64,000 nucleotides of DNA from a bacterium (GTDB lineage Bacteria > Cyanobacteriota > Vampirovibrionia > Obscuribacterales > Obscuribacteraceae), in contig JAGOSY010000003.1 in assembly GCA_018062085.1 (NCBI GenBank), positions 261,215 to 325,214 of the forward strand, read 5' to 3'. Position numbers and translations under genes: made by a program. Numbering within the stretch: position 1 is the stretch's first letter; each line of letters begins with the position of its first letter. Of this stretch, positions 51,507 through 59,712 are shown one piece after another. Below the pieces are notes generated by a model. It saw only the letters and a list, made by a program, of their open reading frames with translations, was not told the DNA's origin and made no database searches.

Positions 51507-51722
51507 ACCTACTAGTTAAAACCATGACACTAGAACTTGCATCAACCAAAGGGACGAAGCAGCTGTCTTGTATTAGGAGTCTGCCTACCGGTTGGTAGCC
51601 TAACCTAGAGAATTTGCCAAAATCATTCGGCAGAACTAGTCAAGATTGCAGAAAATCTGTTGTAATAGAGTGTGTCAATCTAATCTAGTCTTGACTCTCG
51701 ACCAGATAAACCGGGGCCTTGA

Positions 51723-52580
51723 ATGAATAAATTTAAGAGCAAGTTTCAGAGCAAAATATTAGCGCTACTGACGGCAATTGGGCTATCTAGCACAATTTCA
51801 TCTGGCATTTCATATGCAATTGAAGCAAAGAAAAGTTTGCCGCCAGCAGCAAAAGAAGCGACCCAATACGCGACGAAGACCGAAAACTCCACAGACGTCT
51901 TGTTCGTAGACCATGGCAAATACAAGGGTCAGCCAGCCTCAAGCAAAAGCCGTGAAGGCGCCAAATTTTTCAAACAGAATAATTGCACATCCTGCCATTC
52001 GGTTGAAGGCAAAGGCGGCTGTCTTGCCCCCCCATTAGACGGCATTGGTGGTCGCCGTAGCAAAATTTTTGTCGAGTCACGAATCACCAACGACGAAAAG
52101 GCCATGGCTCGCTTTCTCAAGCTCTACCCATATGCCGAACTGCTAGAACACCCACGATTACCAGCGGTGCAAGCGAAAGACATCGCCTCTTATCTGCTGA
52201 CCTTGAGCGATTTACCAGGTGGCGTTCAAATAGCTGGCCACAAAGTCACAAAAAAAACGCCCTTCCACTCCACAGAAGAAGCAGCTGATTGCCACAAAGA
52301 TAGAGTACCCAAAGTTGCCGAAGGTCGCATGCTCTTCAACGACAGAGGCTGCCTGGTATGTCATTCTATACGCAATATGGGTGGTCACTTTGCCCCAGCT
52401 TTTGACGGCATTTCTAAACGTCATGAACGTCAATACGTTGCCGATCGCATAACTGCCGCTGAGTTTTTCAACCAAAGTGGCGAAAATGAATACAACGCAC
52501 GGGGCACAGTCATGCCGCCTTCTGATCTCAATGCTGAGCAGGTAGAGAGCATCACCGACTACCTAATGTCGCTTCCATAG
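51723..52580 (+). CDS. Exported diheme cytochrome c
   Basis: 285 residues with a signal peptide (~1-34). Two class I cytochrome c domains: haem motif CTSCH at ~88-92 and CLVCH at ~210-214. The second domain has a proper distal ligand segment (RGTVMPPSDLNAEQ, Met ~264); in the first the matching place reads EHPRLPAVQAKDI with no Met, so its haem may be weakly or differently coordinated. An extra CH pair (ADCHKDR) is not a haem motif. It probably transfers electrons in the periplasm. The next gene starts 12 nt on. Divergent from the two-domain USP gene. Confidence 0.92.
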   Translation: MNKFKSKFQSKILALLTAIGLSSTISSGISYAIEAKKSLPPAAKEATQYATKTENSTDVLFVDHGKYKGQPASSKSREGAKFFKQNNCTSCHSVEGKGGCLAPPLDGIGGRRSKIFVESRITNDEKAMARFLKLYPYAELLEHPRLPAVQAKDIASYLLTLSDLPGGVQIAGHKVTKKTPFHSTEEAADCHKDRVPKVAEGRMLFNDRGCLVCHSIRNMGGHFAPAFDGISKRHERQYVADRITAAEFFNQSGENEYNARGTVMPPSDLNAEQVESITDYLMSLP

Positions 52581-52592
52581 AGGCAACAATTA

Positions 52593-53867
52593 GTGAGAGC
52601 CTTGTCCGAATTTAGAGCCCCCGAGCCGAATCTTGCGGTAATTGCTTTTTGTCAATTTCTAATTCCGCTTTACTGCCGCTACATTGATCACTTCACCTGC
52701 AAATTTACTGACGATAAAAACTCGTTAGCGGCTCTTAAGAACAAGCGCACTATTATTCTTCTCAATCATGCTGACAGACAAGATCCGAGTGTAGTTGTCT
52801 TTCTTGCCAAACACCTAAAAGAGCAAGTTCACTGCATGGTAGCTCGCGAAGTTTTCGACTGGTATCACGGCGTACTAGGTTGGTTCTTTCAAAAATTTGG
52901 TTGCTATTCGATCAATAGAGGCTCTGGCGACATAAAATCGATAGAAACCACAAAGCAAATTCTCAAACTAGGGCAGCACAAACTTATTGTCTTTCCTGAA
53001 GCAGAAATTACCGGGGACGACCATACGGTTCACAGCATCAGCACCGCACTAGTGCACATTCTGCTTGAGATACAAGACGATATTATGCCAAGCGATAGTA
53101 GCGCACCAGCCATCCATCCAGATTCCGCACAAGCACTATGGGTACTACCAGTTGGTATCAGCTATAGGCTAGAAACGGCTCTCGAACCAAGTGTCGATAA
53201 CGCTCTCAGAACAATTGAGAACCAAATCGGCTTAAGGCATGATGGTGCAGAAATCAACACAAGGATACAAAGAGCAACCACTACAGTACTGAAAAACCTG
53301 GCTCAACACTACAATTGTCTACTGTCAGAAACAGCGACAGCAGCAGAACAAACCATTTACTTAGCAAATCACATTTGCCAGCGAATTGGCAAATTTATTG
53401 ACAGCGAAATTTCACACAAGAGCCCAGAACAAATACTATATTCACTGCGCAATGCAGTAGACGAGAAACTTGGAGCAACCATATTTGAAGCTAACTATCA
53501 AAAGACGCTAAATAAACGCACCGCCCAGTTTCATGACGAATTTATTGCTGACCTTAATCGCGTGGAAAATCTATTGATCTTCCACCGCGTTTTACTACAG
53601 CCTCTTTCAAAAATTCAACATTGCCGGATTGTTGATTTTCTCGAGACTGAAACAACCGGCCGAATTACTAGTAAAGGCACCCAGGTAGCATCTGTTTTCT
53701 TTGGTGAACCAATTGCAATAGCTAATTATTTAGATCATTATAGAGAAAACAAGCACGCCGCCATAAGCGACCTGAAAGCCTCCATTCACGATCAATTGCA
53801 ATTGGCCCTAGACGGCTCTCAGACTGCAAATCTCTCCCTCCAGAGACGCTCACAAACGTGCCCTTGA
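52593..53867 (+). CDS. PlsC-like acyltransferase with C-terminal extension
   Basis: 424 residues from a GTG (GAGG 9 nt upstream), 12 nt after the cytochrome gene. The acyltransferase domain (~40-230) carries NHADRQDPS (the H-x4-D catalytic motif), INRGSG (glycerol-phosphate binding) and VFPEAEITGDDHT. Enzymes of this kind acylate lysophosphatidic acid or related lipids at the membrane. The C-terminal ~190 residues are helical and lack a known domain. Its last 49 nt overlap the 3' end of the convergent glycosyltransferase gene. Confidence 0.85.
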   Translation: MRALSEFRAPEPNLAVIAFCQFLIPLYCRYIDHFTCKFTDDKNSLAALKNKRTIILLNHADRQDPSVVVFLAKHLKEQVHCMVAREVFDWYHGVLGWFFQKFGCYSINRGSGDIKSIETTKQILKLGQHKLIVFPEAEITGDDHTVHSISTALVHILLEIQDDIMPSDSSAPAIHPDSAQALWVLPVGISYRLETALEPSVDNALRTIENQIGLRHDGAEINTRIQRATTTVLKNLAQHYNCLLSETATAAEQTIYLANHICQRIGKFIDSEISHKSPEQILYSLRNAVDEKLGATIFEANYQKTLNKRTAQFHDEFIADLNRVENLLIFHRVLLQPLSKIQHCRIVDFLETETTGRITSKGTQVASVFFGEPIAIANYLDHYRENKHAAISDLKASIHDQLQLALDGSQTANLSLQRRSQTCP

Positions 53868-55012
53868 GGATGAGCAACCACCGACTCATGACCCGCTACT
53901 AGTTGACAGACATCAGCAGCAATATCAGTTGCTGAATGGGCCCGCCCCATTCTTTTTGCATTGCTGCGCATTATTTTCAGACGTTCCTGATTCTGGAGAA
54001 GCTCTTCAATTTTATATGCCAATACCGGTAGATTATTACAGCGGATGGCCACCCCCTCTTCCACAAGATGGTCAGCATTACGCTCTTCTTGCCCTGGAAT
54101 TGGTCTGACTATTACCGAGACCAAACCCTTAGCCAGTGCCTCAGAAGAAGTTAGCCCACCAGGTTTTCCAATGATCAAGTCTGAAGCAGCCATATACTCG
54201 TCTATTTCAGTAGTAAAACCAATAGCACTTATAAAATGCTCACTACTTTGATTTTTCTTAGCAGCGATTCTTACTTTTTCAAGTAGATCAGCATTTGCAC
54301 CACAAGCCACCACAATATTTGCCGGCTCGTGTAGTTTTCTCAATTGCTCAAGAATTTGCTCAGTAGGGCCCATACCTAGACCACCAGTGGATACAAAAAT
54401 GGTTGATAGCTCTGGCGAAAGACTATGCTTAATGCGCATCTGGCGCTGATCTTTCGCCTGGGCAAAAACTGGATCAATAGGAATACCAGAAACAACCACA
54501 CGACTGCGCTCAAAACCAAGCTGCACAAGGTGCTCTTTAGTTTCATCTATAGCCACATAATATCGAGAATAGTGGTGACAAAGCCAAACTGCATGCAAAT
54601 CAAAATCAGTAACGACGACGGCGTGATGGCAAGAAATCTCTTTGCGACAAAGCAACCAAGAAACCATATCGGCCGGCAATGAATGGGTACAGACAATGAC
54701 ATCGGGCTTAAGCTCTTTAAGCAATCGAGACAGCTTGCTAATATTCAACCGCTCAAAGGCCATGCCATAGTGAAGTCTATCCCAATCGCGATCGGCGTAA
54801 TCATAGGCCAAGCCAAGCAAATCTGGAGCATTAGCAACTAAATCAATATAAGTCTGTTGATAAACCTTGCGAAAGGCGGCATTGGCGAAGCTCAAAGAGT
54901 CTTCGTGCCTGACCACTGCATCACTAACTTGGCCCTTAAATGCAGCCTCGATCGCCTGAGCAGCGCGAACGTGACCTGTACCAATCGAGGTTGATAAGAT
55001 CAAAACCCTCAT
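53819..55012 (-). CDS. MGDG-synthase/UgtP-like diacylglycerol glycosyltransferase
   Basis: 397 residues. The N-terminal half opens with MRVLILSTSIGTGHVRAAQAIEAAF, the hallmark of the monogalactosyldiacylglycerol-synthase family (GT28). The C-terminal sugar-nucleotide domain has STGGLGMGPTEQIL, DLIIGKPGGLTSSEALAKG and PIPGQEERNADHLVEEG. Family members transfer Gal or Glc from UDP-sugar to diacylglycerol on the cytoplasmic face. The ATG directly abuts the TGA of the upstream USP gene (TGAATG), so they are translationally coupled, tying a lipid-modifying enzyme to a stress protein. Confidence 0.9.
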   Translation of the reverse strand: MRVLILSTSIGTGHVRAAQAIEAAFKGQVSDAVVRHEDSLSFANAAFRKVYQQTYIDLVANAPDLLGLAYDYADRDWDRLHYGMAFERLNISKLSRLLKELKPDVIVCTHSLPADMVSWLLCRKEISCHHAVVVTDFDLHAVWLCHHYSRYYVAIDETKEHLVQLGFERSRVVVSGIPIDPVFAQAKDQRQMRIKHSLSPELSTIFVSTGGLGMGPTEQILEQLRKLHEPANIVVACGANADLLEKVRIAAKKNQSSEHFISAIGFTTEIDEYMAASDLIIGKPGGLTSSEALAKGLVSVIVRPIPGQEERNADHLVEEGVAIRCNNLPVLAYKIEELLQNQERLKIMRSNAKRMGRAHSATDIAADVCQLVAGHESVVAHPQGHVCERLWRERFAV

Positions 55013-55510
55013 TCATTTTGTCTTTTCAGCAACAGCTCCAGAAACGGCATGTCTCTTGCGATGATGTGAAGTTGATACTACTTCAACCGAGCAAGGCGAA
55101 TGATTAACCACAGCACGAGAAACGCTTCCTAGCATGTTGTGCGGGCAGACATCTTTAGAGTGCACACCAATCATGATTTTATCAGCAGACCATTCAACGG
55201 CAGCTGTAACTATCTCAGCCCACGGTGCCCCTTCGCGCACTTCATAATGAACGGACGCTGAGGCGATTGCCTCTTCAAGCTTATGCCGAATAGCCTCACA
55301 ATGATGCCGAGCAGCGGCTTTGCGCTTGGCATAAATTTCAGCGGCGGTGTGTGCATACTCAGAGATAGAAAGGTCAGCATACGAGACGCAAGAAGGCTCT
55401 AGCACAGTCAGTATTTTAAAGTTCACATCTTGCGGCCACTTGCGACTGGTAATAGAACGAATGAGCTCACTAGATGAAGGTGAGTCGTCAACTGCAATAA
55501 TGATCTTCAT
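55013..55510 (-). CDS. Universal stress protein, copy 4
   Basis: 165 residues with GAGG 7 nt before the ATG. MKIIIAVDDSPSSSELIRSI is the first strand and loop. The nucleotide signature is degenerate: GVHSKDVCPHNMLGSVSRAVVNHSPCSVEVV, where the first 'G-x2-G' reads GVHS-KD, so ATP binding is uncertain. It abuts the downstream glycosyltransferase gene (TGAATG). A short inverted repeat (CTATG-N8-CATAG, 55567-55584) lies about 60 bp upstream and might be a regulatory site. Confidence 0.9.
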   Translation of the reverse strand: MKIIIAVDDSPSSSELIRSITSRKWPQDVNFKILTVLEPSCVSYADLSISEYAHTAAEIYAKRKAAARHHCEAIRHKLEEAIASASVHYEVREGAPWAEIVTAAVEWSADKIMIGVHSKDVCPHNMLGSVSRAVVNHSPCSVEVVSTSHHRKRHAVSGAVAEKTK

Positions 55511-55618
55511 CGCATAACCTCAATTAACCAACGATTGCTACTGTTAATTTAGACCTTTTTCAATGACTATGTATCACCCCATAGGCTGAATAGTGTGCTA
55601 GATGCTCAAAATAGCTTC

Positions 55619-56512
55619 TCATGACTGACAGGCTTTAAGTTCTTCTTCTAGAAGCTTTAACCACGAATCATCCCAACCCGTAAAAGCAGTGTGGCGATGG
55701 CGTAAGAGAAAATTGAGCTGTCTTTGAATGTTATATTGCACTTCTTTAGTTAGATGGAGTCTCAAATGCTTATCGCTGACCCGCTCAGGTGGATAATCGA
55801 AATAAATTGGTTTGCCCACCACAATCAATATTTTGATGGGCAGCGGCAATGAGCTAGTGGTTAAGGGAAACCAGGGGAAGCCCGGAGTCAAAGGGAAATA
55901 TGGCATACCAAGGAAACGGGCCAGACCCGGCAAATGCCCTAAAATCGGATAAATTTCGTCGGCCCCTACCACGGTTATTGGCACAACCGGAGAGCCGGTA
56001 GCAATAGCAGCCTTAATAAAACCAGGATCAAAATCTATAAGGCGATAGCGGTTTTTGAATAGTTTGCCTGTGCCCCGTGGCCCTTCTGGATAAAAGAAAA
56101 CCAGCTCATCATTTTCTAGCAATTGCTTGGCCACAGAATATCGAGCCGGAACACCGCCCATGCCCTGGATCATGTCACTAATCACTGGTACGTGGAAAAG
56201 ACCATCTAAGGCCAGGCAACGAATACGCCGTGGATAAGGGTGAAGATTATAGTTGGCACAGTTGGTCATGTAGGCATCAATCGGCAAGCCGCCTGAATGA
56301 TTGCCAACTAGAACAGCCCGCCCATTGGCAGGAATATTTTCGATGCCAACGGTTTTAACATGATAATAATCATCATAAAAGAAGCGAAAGAAGGCCTCCC
56401 AGTGGGCGAAGCTATCAAGATTAAAACCAAATTGGTCTTGCGGCTGATTCTCATATTGAGAAGCAAACTCTGGCCGAAGTTTAGTTAGCTTGAAAATTGA
56501 GTCTTTCAGCAT
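55619..56512 (-). CDS. Lysophospholipid acyltransferase family protein
   Basis: 297 residues. The acyltransferase motif is NHSGGLPIDAYM (the H-x6-D spacing of DGAT2/PlsC-related enzymes, as in 'NHSGG-LPFD'), with GGVPARYS and FFYPEGPRGTGKLFKNRYRL (glycerol-phosphate region) and PVVPITVVGADEIYP. A hydrophobic Pro-rich part (LGMPYFPLTPGFPWFPL) may contact the membrane. It is likely to acylate a lysolipid or diacylglycerol-like acceptor. It is a single gene on the minus strand, with 108 nt to the USP gene downstream. Confidence 0.88.
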   Translation of the reverse strand: MLKDSIFKLTKLRPEFASQYENQPQDQFGFNLDSFAHWEAFFRFFYDDYYHVKTVGIENIPANGRAVLVGNHSGGLPIDAYMTNCANYNLHPYPRRIRCLALDGLFHVPVISDMIQGMGGVPARYSVAKQLLENDELVFFYPEGPRGTGKLFKNRYRLIDFDPGFIKAAIATGSPVVPITVVGADEIYPILGHLPGLARFLGMPYFPLTPGFPWFPLTTSSLPLPIKILIVVGKPIYFDYPPERVSDKHLRLHLTKEVQYNIQRQLNFLLRHRHTAFTGWDDSWLKLLEEELKACQS

Positions 56513-56768
56513 TTACAACATCTTTGAGCAATAGGCTCATTGTAGCTCAAGTATTCTCAGGCTTGCACATCTCGCCCGAAAAATCATCCTGCCAGCTACC
56601 GATCGTAAACAATTGTCTAAAGGGCAGGCAAATCAACCCGTTGAGGAACTAAACATGGACAATCTAGTCCTCTAGGAGGGAGAAAAACCTTACCACTCCT
56701 TGTTACTGTAGCAATCAACAATTATCCCCTAATATTCACCCCTCTATTCAACAAGTGGATCAATCGAA

Positions 56769-57746
56769 ATGAAAAACGCCATGGCCGAGCTTGTCTCCAC
56801 AAAAGAAGCTCCGATACTTTCTATTATTGTCGATCTAGGAATCGTCAAACGCGACAATGAAGCCAAACTAAAACACATGATGGTTGAAGCAACCAAATTG
56901 ATTCCCCAAGAAGTCTCTACCTCAGACCACGACATACTAGTGAAACGCTTAGAGCTAATCTTCTCCGGCTTAGAATCTGAAACACACAACGCTAGTGTGG
57001 CAATTTTCATCGCCAAAGATTTCGCTAAGGTTGTGCCTCTCAACTATAGAGCGACAGAAAGAGTGGTATTAGGCGATGCTTTCGCTGCCAGCGAAGTAGC
57101 CTATTCAGCAGCTAACTGTCCACGTTTTCACATTCTCGTCGGTGGTGGCAACCTCGTTCGCCTCTTTGAAGCTGCCGCAGATCAAATCGTTGAAATCAAA
57201 GAAAACGAGCAACTGACTCATGTCGGCCATTTATTAAAATCGCATGACCATAGCAATCAAGCCGAAGAACACAAGATTCATGATGCGGTTGCTGAGCTGT
57301 GTAAATCTTTACAGTGGCCTGTAGTTGTAATCGGAACAGCTCACTTCGGCGACACTTCTTCTCAAGCAAATTATGTAATGGCTTCGCTTGAAGGAAATTA
57401 CGAGCACGCCAGTGCGGCAGATGTTCTTAAAGTTGCCAAAGAGCAAGTGGAAATATGGAAAACAGCCAAAGTAGTTAAAGAGCTTGAAGAACTAGAAAAG
57501 CTTGTACACGAAAAGCGTCTTGGTTCTGGCCTTGATGAAATAACGCAACTAATCAAAGCCGGGCGAGTAGAGAAGCTCTACCTAGAAGAATCAGAAGCAC
57601 TGGAAGTCAAAAGCGGTAAAGAAAACCAGCTGACGGCAAGCGATCAAATGATTTCTCTGACATTCCAATTTAATGGCGAAGTAGTATTCCTACCAAACAA
57701 TAGCCTAACGAAATACGAAGGAATGGCAGCAGCTCTGCGCTACTAA
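56769..57746 (+). CDS. baeRF-family protein (eRF1-like, ribosome-associated)
   Basis: 325 residues. The chain follows the bacterial/archaeal-eukaryotic release-factor-like (baeRF) family: an N-terminal part with VAIFIAKDFAKVVPLNYRATERVVLGDAF, a middle RFHILVGGGNLVRLFEAAADQIVEI and a C-terminal domain with VVVIGTAHFGDTSSQ. The family is predicted to act on stalled ribosomes by analogy with eRF1/Dom34; this is comparative inference in the literature and not shown for this protein. Other starts a few codons in (MAEL) are possible. It ends with a strong bidirectional terminator. Situated among stress genes. Confidence 0.8.
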   Translation: MKNAMAELVSTKEAPILSIIVDLGIVKRDNEAKLKHMMVEATKLIPQEVSTSDHDILVKRLELIFSGLESETHNASVAIFIAKDFAKVVPLNYRATERVVLGDAFAASEVAYSAANCPRFHILVGGGNLVRLFEAAADQIVEIKENEQLTHVGHLLKSHDHSNQAEEHKIHDAVAELCKSLQWPVVVIGTAHFGDTSSQANYVMASLEGNYEHASAADVLKVAKEQVEIWKTAKVVKELEELEKLVHEKRLGSGLDEITQLIKAGRVEKLYLEESEALEVKSGKENQLTASDQMISLTFQFNGEVVFLPNNSLTKYEGMAAALRY

Positions 57747-57786
57747 GAAAAAACAAGCAAAACGCAAAACCAGAAAGCAAAAACAG

Positions 57787-57830
57787 AAAGACTCAGTAGC
57801 GGCGCAATCGCTCAGTTACTGAGTCTTTTT
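57787..57830. terminator. Bidirectional Rho-independent terminator
   Basis: Perfect 12-bp stem AAAGACTCAGTA/TACTGAGTCTTT, followed by TTTTT on the plus strand and by CTTTCTGTTTTTGC on the minus strand. It serves the baeRF gene and the convergent USP gene, whose stop codon lies inside it. Confidence 0.9.
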
Positions 57831-58274
57831 GTCACTATGTGAATTGACAATTAATACAGAGCACTGGGCTTGAGTAGAGACCGAACGAGCGATGCTACCA
57901 AGGGTAAATTTATTACTACCTCGATGACCATGGGATCCAATCACAACAATTTCGGCTGGCCATGAAGCGGCATAATCAACAATTGAATCGACAACAAAAC
58001 CTTCTAATATCTCTTCATTAACAGATGCATCTGGGAAAAGTTCGCGCAGCCTCTCAGCAGCTTCGTGAACAGCCTTTCGACCCTGGTCACGAGCCTTTTG
58101 CTTGATCTCATCAAGCACCGGCGATGGCAGAAAACTCATATGGCTTCCTACCAATAACGAATCAACCACATGCACCACAGTAAAGTGCTCAGAGTCAGTC
58201 CAACGATGTTTGCCAACGAAAGCGACAACATCTGAGGCATAAGCACTTTGATCAATGGCAATCAATATATTCAC
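57816..58274 (-). CDS. Universal stress protein, copy 5
   Basis: 152 residues from a GTG with GGAG 6 nt upstream. MNILIAIDQSAYASDVVAF and GSHGHRGSNKFTLGSIARSVSTQAQCSVLIV (intact 'G-x2-G-x9-G-S') predict ATP binding. It follows the CoA-transferase gene by 43 bp on the same strand and is the last gene of the hydrogenase/CoA-transferase run, ending in the bidirectional terminator. Confidence 0.93.
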   Translation of the reverse strand: MNILIAIDQSAYASDVVAFVGKHRWTDSEHFTVVHVVDSLLVGSHMSFLPSPVLDEIKQKARDQGRKAVHEAAERLRELFPDASVNEEILEGFVVDSIVDYAASWPAEIVVIGSHGHRGSNKFTLGSIARSVSTQAQCSVLIVNSHSDKKTQ

Positions 58275-58317
58275 AGCAATCTCCCAACAAGTCTATTTAA
58301 CAATACTGCTACTTGAG

Positions 58318-59664
58318 CTAATGCCAGTGAATCAACTCGCAATCAGCTTCAAGCTTCTCCCTAAAATCAGGATGGGCAATTGATACAAGAGCCTGCATTC
58401 TTGCCTTGAGAGTTTTGCCATAAAGCTGAGCGATACCAAATTCGGTGACCACATAGTGCACGTCAGCGCGCGAAGTAACAACACCACTGCCAATAGCTAA
58501 ATTGGCAACGATTCTAGAAACAGTGCCATTCTTAGCCGTAGACGGTATGGCAATAATTGCCTTGCCGTTCTTAGCCCGTGCAGCACCTCTAATGAAATCA
58601 ACCTGGCCACCGACACCGCTGTATAAATAATCGCCGATTGAATCGGCTGCGACCTGGCCAGTAACATCAATTTGCAAAGCTGAATTTACAGCAGTCATTT
58701 TATTGTTCTGCGAAATAATAAAAGGATCGTTGATGTAGTCACTAGTTTGAAATTCAAAGAGGGGATTATCATTGACAAAATCGTAAAGGCGCCGACTACC
58801 AATGACAAAACTGACTGCGACTTTGCCGGGCAATACGGTCTTGGCATCATTGGTGACTACACCTTTTTCGATCAGATCAATGACACCGTCTGAAAGCATT
58901 TCACTATGAATGCCAAGATCTCGTTTGTCACCCAGCTGCAGCAATATGGCGTTAGGTATTGAACCAATACCCAGCTGTAATGTAGCCCCATCTTCAATCA
59001 GCGATGCCACATTACGCCCAATAGCCTCTTCCACTGGCGTCGGCTCTTCGGCTAGCAATTCAGGCAGCGCCCGATCGCACTCGACCACATAATCGAACTT
59101 ATCGATATGAACAAAGGCACGACCTAAAGTGCGCGGCATTTGTCTATTGACTTCAGCTATGACTATACGGGCCTTACGACGCGCAGCAATAGTACAATCT
59201 ACTGATACGCCATAGCTGCAATAGCCGTGAGCGTCTGGCGGCGAAACCTGAATCATACAAACGTCAACAGGGACAATGTCGCGTTCAAAAAGAGCCGGTA
59301 TCTCACTTAAGAAAACCGGCATGTAGTCTGCCCTTCCTTCATTCACCGACTGACGCACATTCTCACCGATAAACAGCGCATGTACTCTAAACGACTCAGC
59401 GTATTCTTTACGAGCGTATTCAGCTCGCCCCATAGTCAGCAAATGTAAGATGGTGACATCGCGCAAATGTGATGCCCGAGCTAGCATGCCTTCAATTAGA
59501 CTAGCTGGAGCTGCAGCATTCGAATGAATGTAGACAGAGTCGCCTGAAGCTATCTTTTGAGCTGCCTCAGCAGCAGTGACAAGTTTTTGCCGATATCGCT
59601 CTTGCCAGCTAGAAGAAACAGAAGAGGAAGGAGAAGATGCCAGTGTAATTTCATCTGTACTCAT
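58318..59664 (-). CDS. Acetyl-CoA hydrolase/CoA-transferase family protein
   Basis: 448 residues, GGAG before the ATG. Both halves of the family fold are present: the N-terminal part with DSVYIHSNAAAPASLIEGML and the C-terminal part with LQLGIGSIPNAILLQL, then GIHSEMLSDGVIDL, whose Glu is the catalytic residue forming the enzyme-CoA thioester. GGVGGQVDF-like and VTEFGIAQLYGKTLKAR blocks follow. The closest known types are 4-hydroxybutyrate or succinyl/acetate CoA-transferases. It could let the cell use acyl-CoA for substrate-level phosphorylation under anoxia. Cytoplasmic. It lies 48 nt after the hydrogenase large-subunit gene. Confidence 0.93.
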   Translation of the reverse strand: MSTDEITLASSPSSSVSSSWQERYRQKLVTAAEAAQKIASGDSVYIHSNAAAPASLIEGMLARASHLRDVTILHLLTMGRAEYARKEYAESFRVHALFIGENVRQSVNEGRADYMPVFLSEIPALFERDIVPVDVCMIQVSPPDAHGYCSYGVSVDCTIAARRKARIVIAEVNRQMPRTLGRAFVHIDKFDYVVECDRALPELLAEEPTPVEEAIGRNVASLIEDGATLQLGIGSIPNAILLQLGDKRDLGIHSEMLSDGVIDLIEKGVVTNDAKTVLPGKVAVSFVIGSRRLYDFVNDNPLFEFQTSDYINDPFIISQNNKMTAVNSALQIDVTGQVAADSIGDYLYSGVGGQVDFIRGAARAKNGKAIIAIPSTAKNGTVSRIVANLAIGSGVVTSRADVHYVVTEFGIAQLYGKTLKARMQALVSIAHPDFREKLEADCELIHWH

Positions 59665-59712
59665 TCAATTCTCCTGGTCTTTGCTTCTCAGCTACAAGTT
59701 GAATACTAACTG

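Noticed and set aside
45361..57746. DosR-box-like palindromes upstream of the USP genes
   Set aside because: Only imperfect, mutually different palindromes were found (49527-49545, 51585-51598, 55567-55584); no common motif could be claimed by eye.
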